NCBI GenBank assembly: GCA_016648135.1
Contig: JADDOH010023629.1
Span: forward strand, 1 to 64,000
Reading direction: 5' to 3'
DNA: 64,000 nucleotides
Origin: Agrypnia vestita
Lineage: Eukaryota > Arthropoda > Insecta > Trichoptera > Phryganeidae
This document shows, in pieces, positions 42,332 to 54,143 of the stretch; the first letter of the stretch is position 1, and each line of letters opens with the position of its first letter. Below the pieces are notes generated by a model. It worked only from the letters and a program-made list of their open reading frames with translations. It was not told the origin of the DNA and did not search any database. Both the position numbers and the translations under genes were made by a program.

Positions 42332-42530
42332 TCTGGCGCGACCCACAGGTCTTCTTCCTTCCGAGGTTGCCAGGATTCTTCTTGGTATTCATTCGTCTGG
42401 CATTATTAGCACATGTCCAAGCCACCTCATTTGTGATTTTTCTATGTATTATGTGTAGGAGTAGGGGCTCCATGCCGAGTGCGTGTCTTGTCAGCATTTC
42501 TCACTCTGTCCATCAATACCCCCGTTAAAC
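42332..42530 (-). pseudogene. LINE reverse-transcriptase tail relic
   Basis: The minus frame reads MRWLGHVLIMPDE, stop, IPRRILATSEGRRPVGRAR, the 'RW.GHV.RMPD.RIP...L......R..GRPR' tail of R1/RTE-type LINEs. Further upstream on that strand DMSLTGVLMDRVRNAD is less clear. A stop replaces the Arg expected after PDE. The SINE at 42121-42331 abuts it. Confidence 0.72.
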
Positions 42531-43187
42531 TCATATCATTCCATGTGCCGATTTTCAGCATATTACACTGTGGCAATTCCTATATACATATATACATTTC
42601 CAATATTTTGAAAATAATATTAAAATATGGCAACCAGTCAATAATAATTATCATAAAAACACAGTAAAGGGTAGTTTTGTTTCAGAAAAAAAAAAACAAA
42701 TTTGAATCATGCGCAACTGCAAAACTGCTTATAGCCACTGTTAGATGCAGTTTTATAATTTAAAAATATTATTTTTGAAGCGTAAATGTAAGGCCATTAA
42801 GATTTGTTTACAAGTTGCTGTACGGAGGTAAAGTGTAGTGGTGAACATTCACCAGCTCTAGTTTTCTGCAACTGGCGAAATGAAATAAAAATATTTATGT
42901 CTCTGGGAAATGGAAAAATCTTCCTGAATAAGTAAAAAAGTAAAACAGGAATTTTAGCATCGAAACCGATTCCACGTGTAGTACGTTGGATTCTCGATGA
43001 AGGAGAAAAGTTCTACAGAAAATAAATTCGCAATATTAGAACATCTAACACAAGTTCAAATATTCTATTAAAATGAGTAAAAAGTAATATTTGGTTTATT
43101 AAATATTACTCGTAAACGAATAATACTTAAATCCAGTTGACAAAAACTGTAAATAGCATGATAAACAGCTTTAGTTTGAAAACGTCA
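42531..43187. other. AT-rich intergenic sequence
   Basis: No feature recognised. Confidence 0.4.
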
Positions 43188-43416
43188 TGTGTGGGGTAAT
43201 AAAAGCAAAGGCAGCAATGTCCAAAATTTAAAAAAAAATGTTTTGAATGCAGTCACCGAAGATTACTACTTTAATTAAAATGTACTAAATTCTAGATTTT
43301 ATGTATCTAAAATCGTGTTTCCTATAAAATCTCGAATTCAGTACATTATTAATTAGTAATCCTCGATGACGATTATTTTTTTTGGATATTGCCATCTTTG
43401 CTTTTACCCAATATAT
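43188..43416. mobile_element. Foldback MITE family B, copy 4
   Basis: Left TIR TGTGTGGGGTAATAAAAGCA AAGGCAGCAATGTCC; right GGATATTGCCATCTTTGCTT TTACCC. TTCTAGATTTTATGTATCT and TAGTAATCCTCGATGAC match the family; the internal CCCTTCCAAAATCATG segment is shortened. Confidence 0.88.
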
Positions 43417-44973
43417 ATCGGAATAACATTTAAAAGAAAAGAAAGCATGTTTTTATATCTCGTCTAAAATTAGATATTTTGCATGAATATTCAAGTAACT
43501 ATCGTATAGGTAACGCATGCAAACCGACGACGATAAATGAGCACTATCTATTATTAACCATAAAAATTGAAACTTTTAAAGTTGCTCATAGATAGGCAGG
43601 TACAATAGATGGATATCACAAATTTTGAAACTAAATCAAAATATAATCTTTAAACCAAATCTTAATAGCATTTGAATGCTTCACGATGGCGGCGTACATC
43701 ACTTAAAAGTGATCGTAAAATTTTCGGTTAGTGCCTCACGTCTACAAACCATTAATTATTGTCATATTTTCAAAGGCACGCGGCACGGAACAATGGCGTC
43801 AAAGCATGACATTTGAACTCTGTAACAAAAACAGCAACTTTTCGAAACATCGGACAGGTGCATCTTGCAACGCATGCGCACCTACGTTGTTTACGCCGGC
43901 ATTTTCTACCTACGTGTATACCTTACCCTATACTAATTTAAAATGTTGAATGACGGCATTGATTAAATTGCATAGGTGGTGTTGTTTAAAATGGAGTATA
44001 ATTATTACATTTTGATTTGAATAGCGAACCTTACACAACACTAAACGTTTAGCCAAAAAGGCTAGTTTGACGTGATGTCAACAAATTAAATTAAGCAAGT
44101 AAAAAAAGATGTAATAAACGTGCTTACTTACAATATCATGTTCATGTCATAAAATGATGCAAAACTACAACATTTTCACATAGCGTGGTAAATTGCGTTG
44201 TAACAACGAACGTCAAACATAATCAAACAAGTGATGTTGAGTATGAAAAAAAAAATACATGTGGAATACAACGGATTATTCAAATTTGAAACATACCTTT
44301 TAAGCCATTTAATAAGCTTCATACCGCTTATAAAGTTTTAACGTGTGGAGAAATTACACAATCATTCAAATTTAAAATGTACGGATATCACAAAGCATAT
44401 TTTACATTTTAGTCACATATAGATAATGGTGTAATATTTTGAAACGGTGGTCTTTTATCACATAAACATCCTAAATGTAGTTCACAGTTCACAATTTAAC
44501 GGGCAATTCGAGCAAGCACCCACCGCGACCGGCGTCCAATTCAAACTGAAGTAAGTAACGATTACTCCGGAAGTATAGGGAAGTACCGTTTACATCGCTC
44601 TCAAACAATTAAACGCAGCTGATCTGAGTGTTTAGGTAGGTACCTATCTATACTTCTGAATTTCAGTGACTATTTGTCGTCTTTGATTTTTATATTTGCT
44701 TTTATCTAATAGCAGTACATATAGGTATATTAGTTTATTAGAAGGATTTTTAACATTATACATTGCTCACATTATATTTCATGCTGTAAAATTTACTGAT
44801 ATAAACTCATTAAAATTTTTAGTATTCGTAATAATTAATAATCGAATAATTGACTTTCTAATGCAATAAATATTATACATTTTTATTTAGTATTAAAATT
44901 TGTACAATGTATTGAAACATACTTTTAAAAAAAAATCTTACTCCAAAAACCAAAAAGACTTTAATTAAGGAGG
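43417..44973. other. Intergenic sequence, no gene recognised
   Basis: The plus frame at 43731-43949 has no domain. Otherwise AT-rich with no repeat partner. Confidence 0.4.
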
Positions 44974-45130
44974 AGCTTGTTGGTCCAGTGGTCAGTGATT
45001 CGAGCCCCATTCCGGGAGACTAGCAAGTTAGTACTATTTCCATAGAACAAGAGCATAGCTTTGCTTGAAATTGGTAAAAAAATGATATAATAAGTATTTC
45101 GTGTTCCTATCTCAATTTTTTTTTATAAAA
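44974..45130 (+). repeat. tRNA-derived SINE, copy 4 (deleted head)
   Basis: AGCTTGTTGGTCCAGTGGTC runs directly into AGTGATTCGAGCCCCATTCC, so about 30 bp between the A and B boxes are missing. The body (CTATTTCCATAGAACAAGAG) and end (GTGTTCCTATCTCAATTTTT) are diverged. Probably the oldest of the four copies. Confidence 0.78.
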
Positions 45131-45187
45131 TAGGAAATGTTAAAATAAACTCGGCTGACTGTGGGTACTGAAACATTAGTTAATCAA

Positions 45188-45262
45188 GATATATTATAGA
45201 TGTCTCACAGAAACGAATCAATATTTTAAAATTCAAAATTCATATAGAAGTCATTTGTTATT
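45188..45262 (+). repeat. Dispersed repeat family A, 5' fragment
   Basis: ATATATTATAGATGTCTCAC AGAAACGAAT and ATAGAAGTCATTT match the start of family A. The GATCAC part is missing. Confidence 0.55.
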
Positions 45263-48200
45263 CATTTGACATAATTTCAAATGTTTTTTTACAAATAATG
45301 AGGTTACGTGAGTTCTTACAAATTTTATTCTATCCTAGTTGGTGTTCGGTATTCATAATAGTTTGAATACCGAATACGAACTGAAAATAAAACGAGAAAG
45401 CGGACAGAAATCAATTTGTTTTTGTTTACGATTGTCTTGATATTTATTTAATACTAACGATTTGGTGGTTATTGGTAGCACTGTACCGATGTCACTTTTT
45501 GCAAATTTTATCGATATCAATAACCGATTGTGACGCTGATAGAGATAGTGTAAAAAAACACAATTCTAGCAATTATTTTGTACATATAGAGGTGTAGGTT
45601 TGTAGCTGAATAAATATGCCGTTTTTTATCGTTTACACTTTACTACTACTTTTGGCATACCAGATGTAATGCGCTCATGCGAAAAGTTCCCGCGCAGATC
45701 ACGTGATAAACGCGTTCTATTTTGACAAAAATATTTCAGCGATGATAATGACTTCATGAAGAAATATGGATACAAACATATTGGATGATAGGGAGCATAT
45801 ATGTAATACTCCTTTATTGCTAATGCCCGTAAGTGGAAGTGTCATGGTCTAAGCGGGGCAGAAAATGCTACTTCTATCTCATTGCTGTCACTTGACCTAT
45901 TGTGCGCAAGCATCGTGATTCTCACTTATCCCATGTGGCGGTTGGATGTCATTGGATGTCAAATGTTAATCAGCGCGCTCAATTCTCGGACATGCGCGTA
46001 AGACTCGAAGTGACACCGGTGTGGATGAGACAAACATATATTTGTGCACTGTAGTGATTTCGCCTATTTCCAGACCTGCTAGCAATACAGGAGTAAGTAC
46101 TACATAGGTATATGATAGGGAGTAAATAATCCTAAATCATCTATGGATATTATCATATCGCGAAAAAATCGTACCAATTGTAAATTGGTATAAAAGTCGA
46201 TTGTATAGTTTTGAATACCGATCTGATATGCAACATAGGTATTACAATTTGCAATCCGATTTTGCTAATCCATCAAATCCAAATCTAAACATCTATATAA
46301 ACAAAAATATATAATATGAAAAGTAATTTACAAGTTGCGACCGTAACCGTTTTTAAAATTAAGAACGAAAATTTTACCTAATATAGATACATCGATAGAG
46401 TAGATACCTTTTGTTTTTATTGTTATTTAAATTCTATCCTATTATTATTGTGCAGTTGGTGTTCATGACGCAGAATCATCACAAGTAGAACTACTTCTAC
46501 GTGCCTACTTACCAATAAATAATCATGTTCGTCCAAATATCAGATCAGTGCCGTACCAGGCACGGACTTACAAATTTTCTCGGGGCGTCGGATTTTTGTT
46601 TTATTTTGTAAAATTAAATGGTTTAGATTAATGTCGTATTTTCGGATAGCATTAAAACTTTAGTAAACATTTCGATAACAATAATTGTGTTTTAAAGTTT
46701 AATTTATTGAAAGTAGGTAATCAAAACTTACATTTGATCGTCAACTACGAACTCAAAGCAATATAAATATTTTGCATTTCTACGTCTTTTCTGTGACCAA
46801 GTGAACACACGTGATAATTAAATATGTACTGAGTAATTGAAAAAAATGTGTTTTGTGAAAATTGAGTGAATATGGAACATCATGATCCTCTGTAGATAAG
46901 TACCTATTATCTAATATCACGAAAAATCATTTTATTCATAAATCTGTTGATTTAATTTCGTTTTATTATTTTGTTATTGAGTGTGCACTCATTTTGAAGT
47001 TAAATGTAATTTTTTGAAAAAATGAAACTGATTCTATAGTATGCGAAAAGTTTTTTTTAAATTTTACATGCTATTCCAAATTTAATAACTATTTAGGCTG
47101 TAATTGCACAGATATATTGAAATACTAAATAATAGGTGAAAGGCAAACTATTTTAGCAATTCTAATATTTATTTTAAATATGTACAACGATATAATCTTA
47201 ATATGTGTAGGCGCCTGATTGTAGATTTAAATCAAATATTATTGTGATTATGTCTAAAACATTTGATTATCTTTTATTGTTTGTATCATCTTTTTAATTA
47301 CTATTTATTTTTGATTCTAGTTATTTATCTTTTTATAATGTATTTGGAAGTGTTAAACCATTATTTTACAAAATTATGGAAAAATTATAGAAAACAGTTG
47401 GTATTAAAAAAAGTTTCTTTGGTGATAATATTCTTTTTAATACTGATAAGGTTAATTAATGTAACTTACTTAAATTAATTAATTAGCTGTAAATATTCTG
47501 CAAAAAACATCTTGAGGTAAATCTTTAAACGGGTGAAAGCAATGATACGTGATAGTTAAAAAGTAGTGGCATACAGTAGTCATAAACTTAGGTTAGGTTA
47601 TGATGTTACCGACAGTGCTAACCAGATGTAGGTACCTACGCTCTGCAAAAACTGGCTACGGTTGCCTTTTGAAATCTGTGACGTGTGATAACATGGAATT
47701 CTTCATTTTTTAATAAATTTTTTCATTTTTCATTTCAATTTCTTTTCAATTTCATTCAATTCATTTCTTCATTCAAATCATTTTTCATCTCAATTTCTTT
47801 TCAATTTCATTCAATTCAATTCAAATTCATTTCAACACATATATGTATGCATGTGTATGACCGGGTGTGGAGCCTGGAGCAGCAAATATGCCTTATGATT
47901 AAAATAAGTCACATCAAACTATTCTACGGCGGCCTCGAGAAAGGTTATTATAATTTGTTGCATTATTTGGCGAGTGCAGTTTTAAAACATAAAGCAACGT
48001 ATTTGTATTCTAGAACAATCCATCTCTATTTTTCAGTAATTTCGCCTATAACATTGTTAAAAGATTTTTCCAAACAACTATTTTTTAATTTTGTTTTTCA
48101 ACACAAATTATCTAAAATATATTTTTTCCAAATGACGACCAAAAAAGCCAGAAAAATTATTCGACCTTCGAAAACAATTCCATTTTAAATTGAACATGAT

Positions 48201-49900
48201 TGCGAATTCATTCCTTTAAAAAGGCAAGTTCTTTTATTGCTTCGTACCTTTGTTTGCTTTCGACTTCGCTTAAAATATTTTCAGCGATTTTCTCCTTCGA
48301 TATTAAAATGTTTCATAAAGGAATGGTAACAAATGGTAACTTAATTTACAGATTATCGTGCCCGAACTCATATAAAAAGAATCAAATGTATTTAAACATT
48401 CAATATTTCAATATTATTAATTATAGGTTGTAACTTATTTAAATAATAATCATCTAATATACTTGACGGAAATATTGTTGGAATATACGATGAAAATAAC
48501 GTTTAGTCTGGAGAATTGGTAAAATTTGTTGAATATAATACAACTTCAGTAATGATTCTTCGGTTCAGTAAAATTGTCACGATTGAACAAGCAAATTGCA
48601 TGTGTGTAAACAGGCAAATTCAAGATCGCAAAGGAAGCATAGGCATGACGCTGTAAGCGATTAGTCCTAAAAACTAAAACTCCAGCCGTAGGTTATGAAA
48701 TCATATGTTAATCCATTTTCATAATATGAGGATTATTTGATTTATCTTTGTTTCATAGAATCATTAGAAATGCACAGCTTGTTTTGTATGCACTGCATAC
48801 CCCTTATCAAGAGTCTCCTGATGTTAAGGAAGATTTACATTAGTGATTGGGTACCCACCACTTTCCCAGGACCGTTTTATGAGCTTACGCTGACATATCG
48901 GTCCTTCTCATGCGTCGCCTGGTTGACAGTTTTTTACTCTAAAAGCTATCTCCATGCTGGACCGTGTATAGGGCGGCCCAGCAGGGAGATGCAAGCAAAG
49001 CCCGATCACCGTCCCACTCTCGCAGAAGATTTACATCAATGGGTTGTCCAGTTTTTGACCTTTTTTCATTGTTTTAACAGAAGTAATCTGTTGTTACTAT
49101 TTTGATGCTATTTTATTTGGCACGCACTAGACTTTCACAAACTCTACATATTTTGTTATATAATAAAAAAGGTTTTAGTCTTTCTCTCCAGACCATGCTC
49201 TCTGATTTTTACCTACTTCGCTTATCAGCACGAAAATTTAGTGTTTCTGAAGATAAGCTTTTTTACGGAAGAGGCATTAACTATTATTGGTAGAATGCTA
49301 GCAACTGAACTGAACTAAATTTGAAACTGATGGCATTCAAATTCAATATAACTTATGTGTGGGGGGGGTAAAGTATGGAGAAGACAGAGGGAAGCTCCTA
49401 TAATGTAATAATCAAAAATTTGGTTTCAGTCGATCAAAGAACGTAGGATTGCATAGAGAACGAAGAGCCGGTAATTTGGTATATTATTTTTCTCTATTTA
49501 ATGCATAATATTATATATTTAAATTAGGTACCATATCATCTGACTATATTTGTAGAAAGCAGGATCTTGAGTATTTTGTTGAATTGTTCGTTTACCAGGA
49601 ATTTTGTGGAAGTTTCTCCAGCGTAATACAACGCGCGCATGTGCATTGGGGATTCGGGCTAACCATCGTAAAAATAGTAAATCAAGCTAACGGTATTTTA
49701 TTAATTATTATTCAACCCTTTGCGTCTATTCTGTCTTCCTGCAAATAATTTTTAGTGTCCTCTGAAGTTTCTTGAAGTCTAGTTGCCCTATACATCCTCT
49801 CTTTCAACATTTCGTTACTTAAATTTCATCAGTTAATAAAATAGTGATATTCTGATATGTGGAGTACGCAGTTTTTTAAATCATCTTAATATTTTACTAT
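45263..49900. other. 4.6 kb of intergenic sequence with no recognised gene
   Basis: Mostly AT-rich. 45840-46080 and 48850-49030 are GC-richer and unique-looking. The longest plus frame (47685-48188) is driven by an imperfect TTCATTTCAATTTC repeat at 47700-47830 and shows no domain; the frame at 48737-49105 is also unrecognised. No TE relic could be identified, which makes this the largest unexplained block in the window. Confidence 0.4.
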
Positions 49901-50036
49901 ATTACTGTTATTTGTATTATCTGTTTTAAAAGGAGTAAATAGTTTGTATAGATTCTTATAATTCAAAAATCAAATTACGTATCATTTTTTCTTTCATCAA
50001 ATTAAATTTCAATAGATTGATATATAGATGAAAGTT

Positions 50037-50094
50037 ATAAGATGATGTCCCATACAAGTAGTTCAATTTTTACTTGTATGAGACATCATCCTAT
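50037..50094. repeat. Short perfect-arm hairpin
   Basis: GATGATGTCCCATACAAGTA and TACTTGTATGAGACATCATC pair over 20 bp with one mismatch around a 12-13 nt loop. It lies just left of the hAT element. Confidence 0.85.
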
Positions 50095-50103
50095 GAACTA
50101 AGA

Positions 50104-50729
50104 TAGGTGTGGCGAACCTAGGGCACGCGTGCCAGAGGTGGCACGTTTGAGAATTTGGAAGGCACGCGAACGATTTTTTTTCCAAGTACGTAAATATTTT
50201 TTAAAATAATTGAATTTGGAAATAATTGAAAGCGATCGATTAGCGAACTTAATAAATAAATATTCAGAAGAAGAAATAATGAGACATTGGAACGCCATTC
50301 CAGAAATCTTTAGCGATGTAAAGAAACTAGCGAGAGCAATATTATCAATTTTCTCTTCTACATTGCTTGGGAATCATTATTTTCAGAAATGAATTTCATA
50401 AAATGTAATCCAAGAAAAATAATGACTGTTGAATCCAGCTGTTCGTGTGTATTACTAAAAGTGACGAAATATGAACCAGATATTAAGAATTTGTCATCGA
50501 ATGCACAACAGAAAAAATCTCGTTGATAAATTACTAATGTGTATGTTTATTGATTACGATTTTATTTTTATGAAACTATATTGTAATTTTTAAGCTTGCA
50601 AATAAAATTCATAAAAAACAACATTTATTCTATTTTATTAAATTTTTTTACTGTTTGGCACGCCACACAATCGAGAAAAAATATTTAAGGATTTTTGGCA
50701 CGCGGACCCAAAAAGGTTTGCCACACCTG
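50104..50729 (+). mobile_element. Internally deleted hAT element (626 bp)
   Basis: Ends TAGGTGTGGCGAACCT and inverse AGGTTTGCCACACCTG. Subterminal GGCACGCG/CGCGTGCC and TTTGGCACGC motifs occur at both sides, as in hAT elements. The 8 bp flanks AACTAAGA and ACCTATGA agree at 6 of 8 positions, consistent with a mutated target duplication. It retains only the C-terminal dimerisation part of its transposase. Confidence 0.82.
50207..50526 (+). pseudogene. hAT transposase C-terminal (dimerisation) fragment
   Basis: One frame reads LINKYSEEEIMRHWNAIPEI and FSDVKKLARAILSIFSSTLL to a stop at 50390-50392. A shifted frame continues MNFIKCNPRKIMTVESSCSC, VLLKVTKYEPDIKNLS and NAQQKKSR before a stop at 50524-50526. 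The order 'HW..I....S..KKLA..ILS.FGSTYLCE..FS.MNFIK...R..LT' is the hAT dimerisation region; the GSTYLCE-like block is corrupted. The catalytic core and BED finger are absent. The frameshift near 50385 and lack of an ATG make it non-functional. Confidence 0.82.
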
Positions 50730-50740
50730 ACCTATGACGT

Positions 50741-51646
50741 TTTTGCAAGCAGTGGCGTGCCTCAAGGCTCCTACTAGGTACCAGTTTGTTTGATTTTTTC
50801 GTATACGATATTGTGAATATTTTTAGGGACGTCGACGTACAATATTTGCTGATGACCTGAAAATATTTAAAGCGATAAGAACCGTGGAGGACTCTAATAT
50901 TCTTTCAATGAACTTACAGAAATTTTATGAATGATGCATTAGTGACAAGCTTAAACTTAATATAGCTAAACGCCAAACAATGAGATTTTTTAAAATAAAA
51001 TATTCATTTATTTTTAATTATTCATTTAACAATTTAAATATAGTATCAGTTTCTGAAATCAATGATCTCATGTTGATAAAATTTCTACAAAAGATTTGAA
51101 AATCTTAGGATTTGTACTAAGGGTGGCAAAATATTTCAGAAACCCCTACACATTACAATTTCTATACATATCACTAGTGAGGAGTCAGGTCAAATACAAT
51201 TCGACGTTGTGGTCACCATACTATAATGTACACTTTCACACAATAGAAAGGATACCTACAAAGCAAATTTTTAAGAGCTGTCAATTATAAATTATGAACA
51301 GTTAAATTATGATTCCCTGTTAAATTTAATGCATTTACTAAAGTTGAGTGAAAGAAAAACCATCTCAGATTTTAGGCATATATATTTTTAAAATTCTGCG
51401 CAATTATTTTGACAGGCCTGATCTATTACAATTAAACATTTATGTACCTGCTAGGAATACCAGAGCAGTACAACCGCACTTCTGTAACAATACTGCAACC
51501 ATAGCACAAAGGAACTCCCCAATATCTAGAATACATTTAGGCAAGGAACACGTCGAAATAGATATTTGGAATGCTACCCTGCACATTTACAAGAAGGCCC
51601 TAACTAGCATTTTTGTTAACAGCAGGGTTAATGCAGAAATATAATA
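50741..51646 (+). pseudogene. Jockey/CR1-like LINE ORF2 relic (RT motifs to C-terminus)
   Basis: Plus-strand fragments in shifting frames follow LINE order: SSGVPQGSY (RT motif before the palm), LFDFFVYDIVNIF, IFADDLKIFKAIRTVEDSNI (catalytic F-A-D-D), LSMNLQKFYE, DKLKLNIAKRQTM, then MKILGFVLRVAKYF, LYISLVRSQVKYNSTLWSPY, and the tail KEKPSQILGIYIFKIL, FDRPDLLQLNIYVPARNTR. The ADD pair of the RT active site survives, but frameshifts and stops are numerous. The left end abuts the hAT element. The 3' UTR begins near 51647 and is interrupted by the mariner. Confidence 0.85.
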
Positions 51647-51668
51647 GGTATATGCGAGCATATAGGTA

Positions 51669-51670
51669 TA

Positions 51671-51701
<31 letters not shown>

Positions 51702-51729
51702 CTATATATATATATATATAATATATATA
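51669..51729. repeat. TA microsatellite at mariner insertion site
   Basis: About 60 bp of alternating TA; a further 23 bp TA run follows the mariner at 53012-53034. Mariners insert at TA, so the two runs probably represent one original tract. Confidence 0.9.
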
Positions 51730-53012
51730 AGGCCTAACATCTGATATTGACGTTTAGTATGGGAGGAACACAAAGCCGATTTTTTTTATTATAATATATT
51801 TATTTAATCAAAGTATGTACCATTGCTATCTATGCACTTTTACCATCTCATAGATAGTTCATCGATCCCTTTACTAAAAAAACCATTCGGACGGGAATCA
51901 ATAAAATCTTTGAACGCGGTTTGGACTGCCCAATCGGAGTTGAATTTTTTCCTTTGCAAGAAGTTATCCAAATTTCGAAAAAAATGGTAATCTGTTGGGG
52001 CAAGGTCAGGAGAGTACGGTGGATGTCTTAGACATTCCAATTGAAGCTCCTCTAATTTGGTAGCCGTCTCTTGTACAGTGTGTGGTCTAGGGTTATCATG
52101 AAGCAGCAGTGGCCTAGAGCGATTAACCAGCCTCGGTTGTTTAGCAGCTAGCTTTTCCATCATGGTTTGCAATTGCTGACAATAAACATCTGCCGTAATC
52201 GTCTGGCCAGATTTAAGAAAGCTGTAGTGAACGACACCAGCACTAGTCCACCAAACGCTCACAAGTAACTTTTTTGGAGTCAATTTTCGCTTGGGGCATG
52301 GTTTGGCTGGTTCGGCAGGGTTCAGCCATTGCGATGAGCGCTTCCGATTATCGTACAGGATCTACTTTTCATCACGGGTAATGATTCGATTTAAAATCCC
52401 TTCATTATTGTGCCGGTTGAGTAATGCAACGCAGCAGTCAACGCGCGTTTGTTGATTTGCTTCACTCAATTCGTGAGGTACCCACCTTTCAAGCTTTTTT
52501 ACCTTACCAATTTGCTTCAAGTGGATTAAAACAGTTTTATCACTAACACCGCAGCCTGCAGCTAACTCGGATGTGGTTTGCGATGGATCCGCTTCCACAA
52601 TAGCCTTCAATTCTTCATTATCAACTTTGGTCTCCGGCCGTCCACGGGGCTTGTTCTGCAGGTCGAAATTTCCAGAACGAAAACGTTGGAACCAAAAACG
52701 CACTGTGTTTTCTTTTGCGGCACCGTCGCCATACACATCATTAATCCTTCGAGCCGTTTCTGCAGCACTGGTGCCACGGTGGAACTCGTACTCGTAAATA
52801 ACGCGATATTTCAAGTTTTTCATTTTGTAAACTGAGTGACGCAAAGAAAAAAACAATTGAGGAAAAAACAAATGAATTATAATTTTCAAAACACAAATAC
52901 ATGAGTAAATAACTATATAAATTTGGATTTGGAATTCCTAACCAAAGAGAAGATATTTGAGATCAAATTTGCCAGTACGGCAAAACATCAATTTCATATG
53001 TAAGGACCTAAT
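51730..53012 (-). mobile_element. Mariner transposon (DD34D), nearly full length, ~1.28 kb
   Basis: The left end AAGGCCTAACATCTGATATT GACGTTTAG and the right end (inverse) TTAGGTCCTTACATATGAAA TTGATGTTTTG form TIRs of about 30 bp with roughly a quarter mismatched. They enclose one transposase gene on the minus strand. The element sits in a TA tract inside LINE 3' sequence, so it is younger than that LINE. Confidence 0.9.
51804..52823 (-). pseudogene. Mariner transposase with two nonsense codons
   Basis: Cut-and-paste transposase. The frame opens MKNLKYRVIYEYEFHRGTSA at 52823 and runs 339 codons to TAA at 51804, close to the ~345 residues usual for mariners, with no frameshift. The paired-type helix-turn-helix is present (AAETARRINDVYG; TSELAAGCGVSDKTVLIHLK). 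Catalytic residues: D in ITRDEK, D in LLLHDNPRPH, and 34 residues later D in YSPDLAPTDYHFF, giving DD34D. TAG at 52362-52364 stands where mariners have W (DEKW), and TAA at 51840-51842 would remove 12 C-terminal residues (Gln in relatives). So the enzyme is inactive by two point changes while the rest looks well preserved. Confidence 0.92.
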
Positions 53013-53287
53013 ATATATATATATATATATTTTTTTTTTTGTAAACTCGCCTAATGAATATAATTATAAAATATATTTTTACTCTGTATTGTTTTAATTG
53101 AATTAATATTTATTGTTGTATTTCTTATTCTATAATTTATTATAATACTGCCTATTGTGTCGCCTATTGTATAAAATTACTGTTAATGTTTACATTTGTC
53201 TATTGTGAATTCATTGTACAAATTTTGAAAGAAAAGGCCTTAAAGCCGTATAGGTATATGTATATGTAAAATATAATAAAATAAATG
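53013..53287 (+). repeat. Probable LINE 3' UTR continuation after the mariner
   Basis: After the TA tract an AT-rich segment ends AAAAGGCCTTAAAGCCGTAT, then AATATAATAAAATAAATG, the sort of polyA-signal ending seen in Jockey/CR1-like LINEs. Joining it to the LINE at 50741 is an inference from position and orientation. Confidence 0.5.
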
Positions 53288-53633
53288 TATGTGATTATGA
53301 ATCTACCTCATTTCTATGAATAGCATTTCTTAGTAGTAGCCCATTTCTTTTAGTTTTTTGTTAACTAATACGAATTTTTATTATTTGTACCAAAATATTT
53401 TATTTTATTCTAATTCTAGCTCATTTTAATATTTTATGTTCTATGTTTATTTTATTCTAATTCTAGCTCATTTTAATATTTTATGTTTTATGTTCTTCAT
53501 TTTTTGCATTTCTTTATTTTGCTTTGTACTACTTGTAGTTTCTTTAGCATTCCTTCATTGCTTATAATTAATATGATGATGGAGCAATAATCGATATGCG
53601 GGAGAATCATAATTTTTTTATTATATTGTCACA
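53288..53633. repeat. AT-rich sequence with a 47 bp tandem duplication
   Basis: TATTTTATTCTAATTCTAGC TCATTTTAATATTTTATGTT starts at 53401 and again at 53448 with one or two differences. Nothing else recognised. Confidence 0.8.
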
Positions 53634-54143
53634 GAAAAGTGGCGGTGGAAGCTGCAAATGAAACATTAGAACTTAATTATCGATTTATTTACTGCACAAA
53701 GTCACTGGACACGAATTTAATCTGAGCGCTGTTCTTAATTCACACTCAATTACGCAATAGTCTCTTGAAAATCTTCTACTCGTATGTAGAAATTCTGATT
53801 CACTGGTTTTTATGGCTCTGATTACCATATTACACTTCTCACACGTTCGTAGGTACTTTATCGCTGTTTAAAATCCACACTGAAATCGTCCGTTGAATTT
53901 ATTGTCACTTGGTCACACTGAATCACTTTTATCTGTGTGTTCGCCGAAACGTCGCCTGTCAATATTAAGTGCGCAGTGGCCCGGTTAATCTCCTTTTATA
54001 GTCGTGATGCTTCCAGAATCCGGTGGACTATCCCAGAGCCCTCTAGCAATTTTCAATTCGCTGTAAACGGTGTAGAGTTCTGTAAAATCCTCAAGTATGT
54101 GCAATTCCTTCCGCTTCTCTCATCTCATCTCGTGCTAATATAT
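53634..54143 (-). repeat. Solo LTR family F (best copy)
   Basis: Sense-strand start TAGCACGAGATGAGATGAG (TGTCACGAG-type), polyA-side block TTCGTGTCCAGTGACTTTGT, GCAGTAAATAAATCG (AATAAA signal) and end CACCGCCACTTTTCTGTGAC A. About 510 bp with inverted TGTCAC/GTGACA ends and TATAT-rich flanks. No internal genes. Typical of a solo LTR; Ty3/gypsy is likely but not shown. Confidence 0.75.

Noticed and set aside
47685..48188. Longest plus-strand open frame outside the recognised relics (167 codons)
   Set aside because: Its first third is a TTCATTTCAATTTC low-complexity repeat encoding Phe/Ile/Ser, the rest shows no domain or codon pattern, and AT-rich DNA readily gives such frames.
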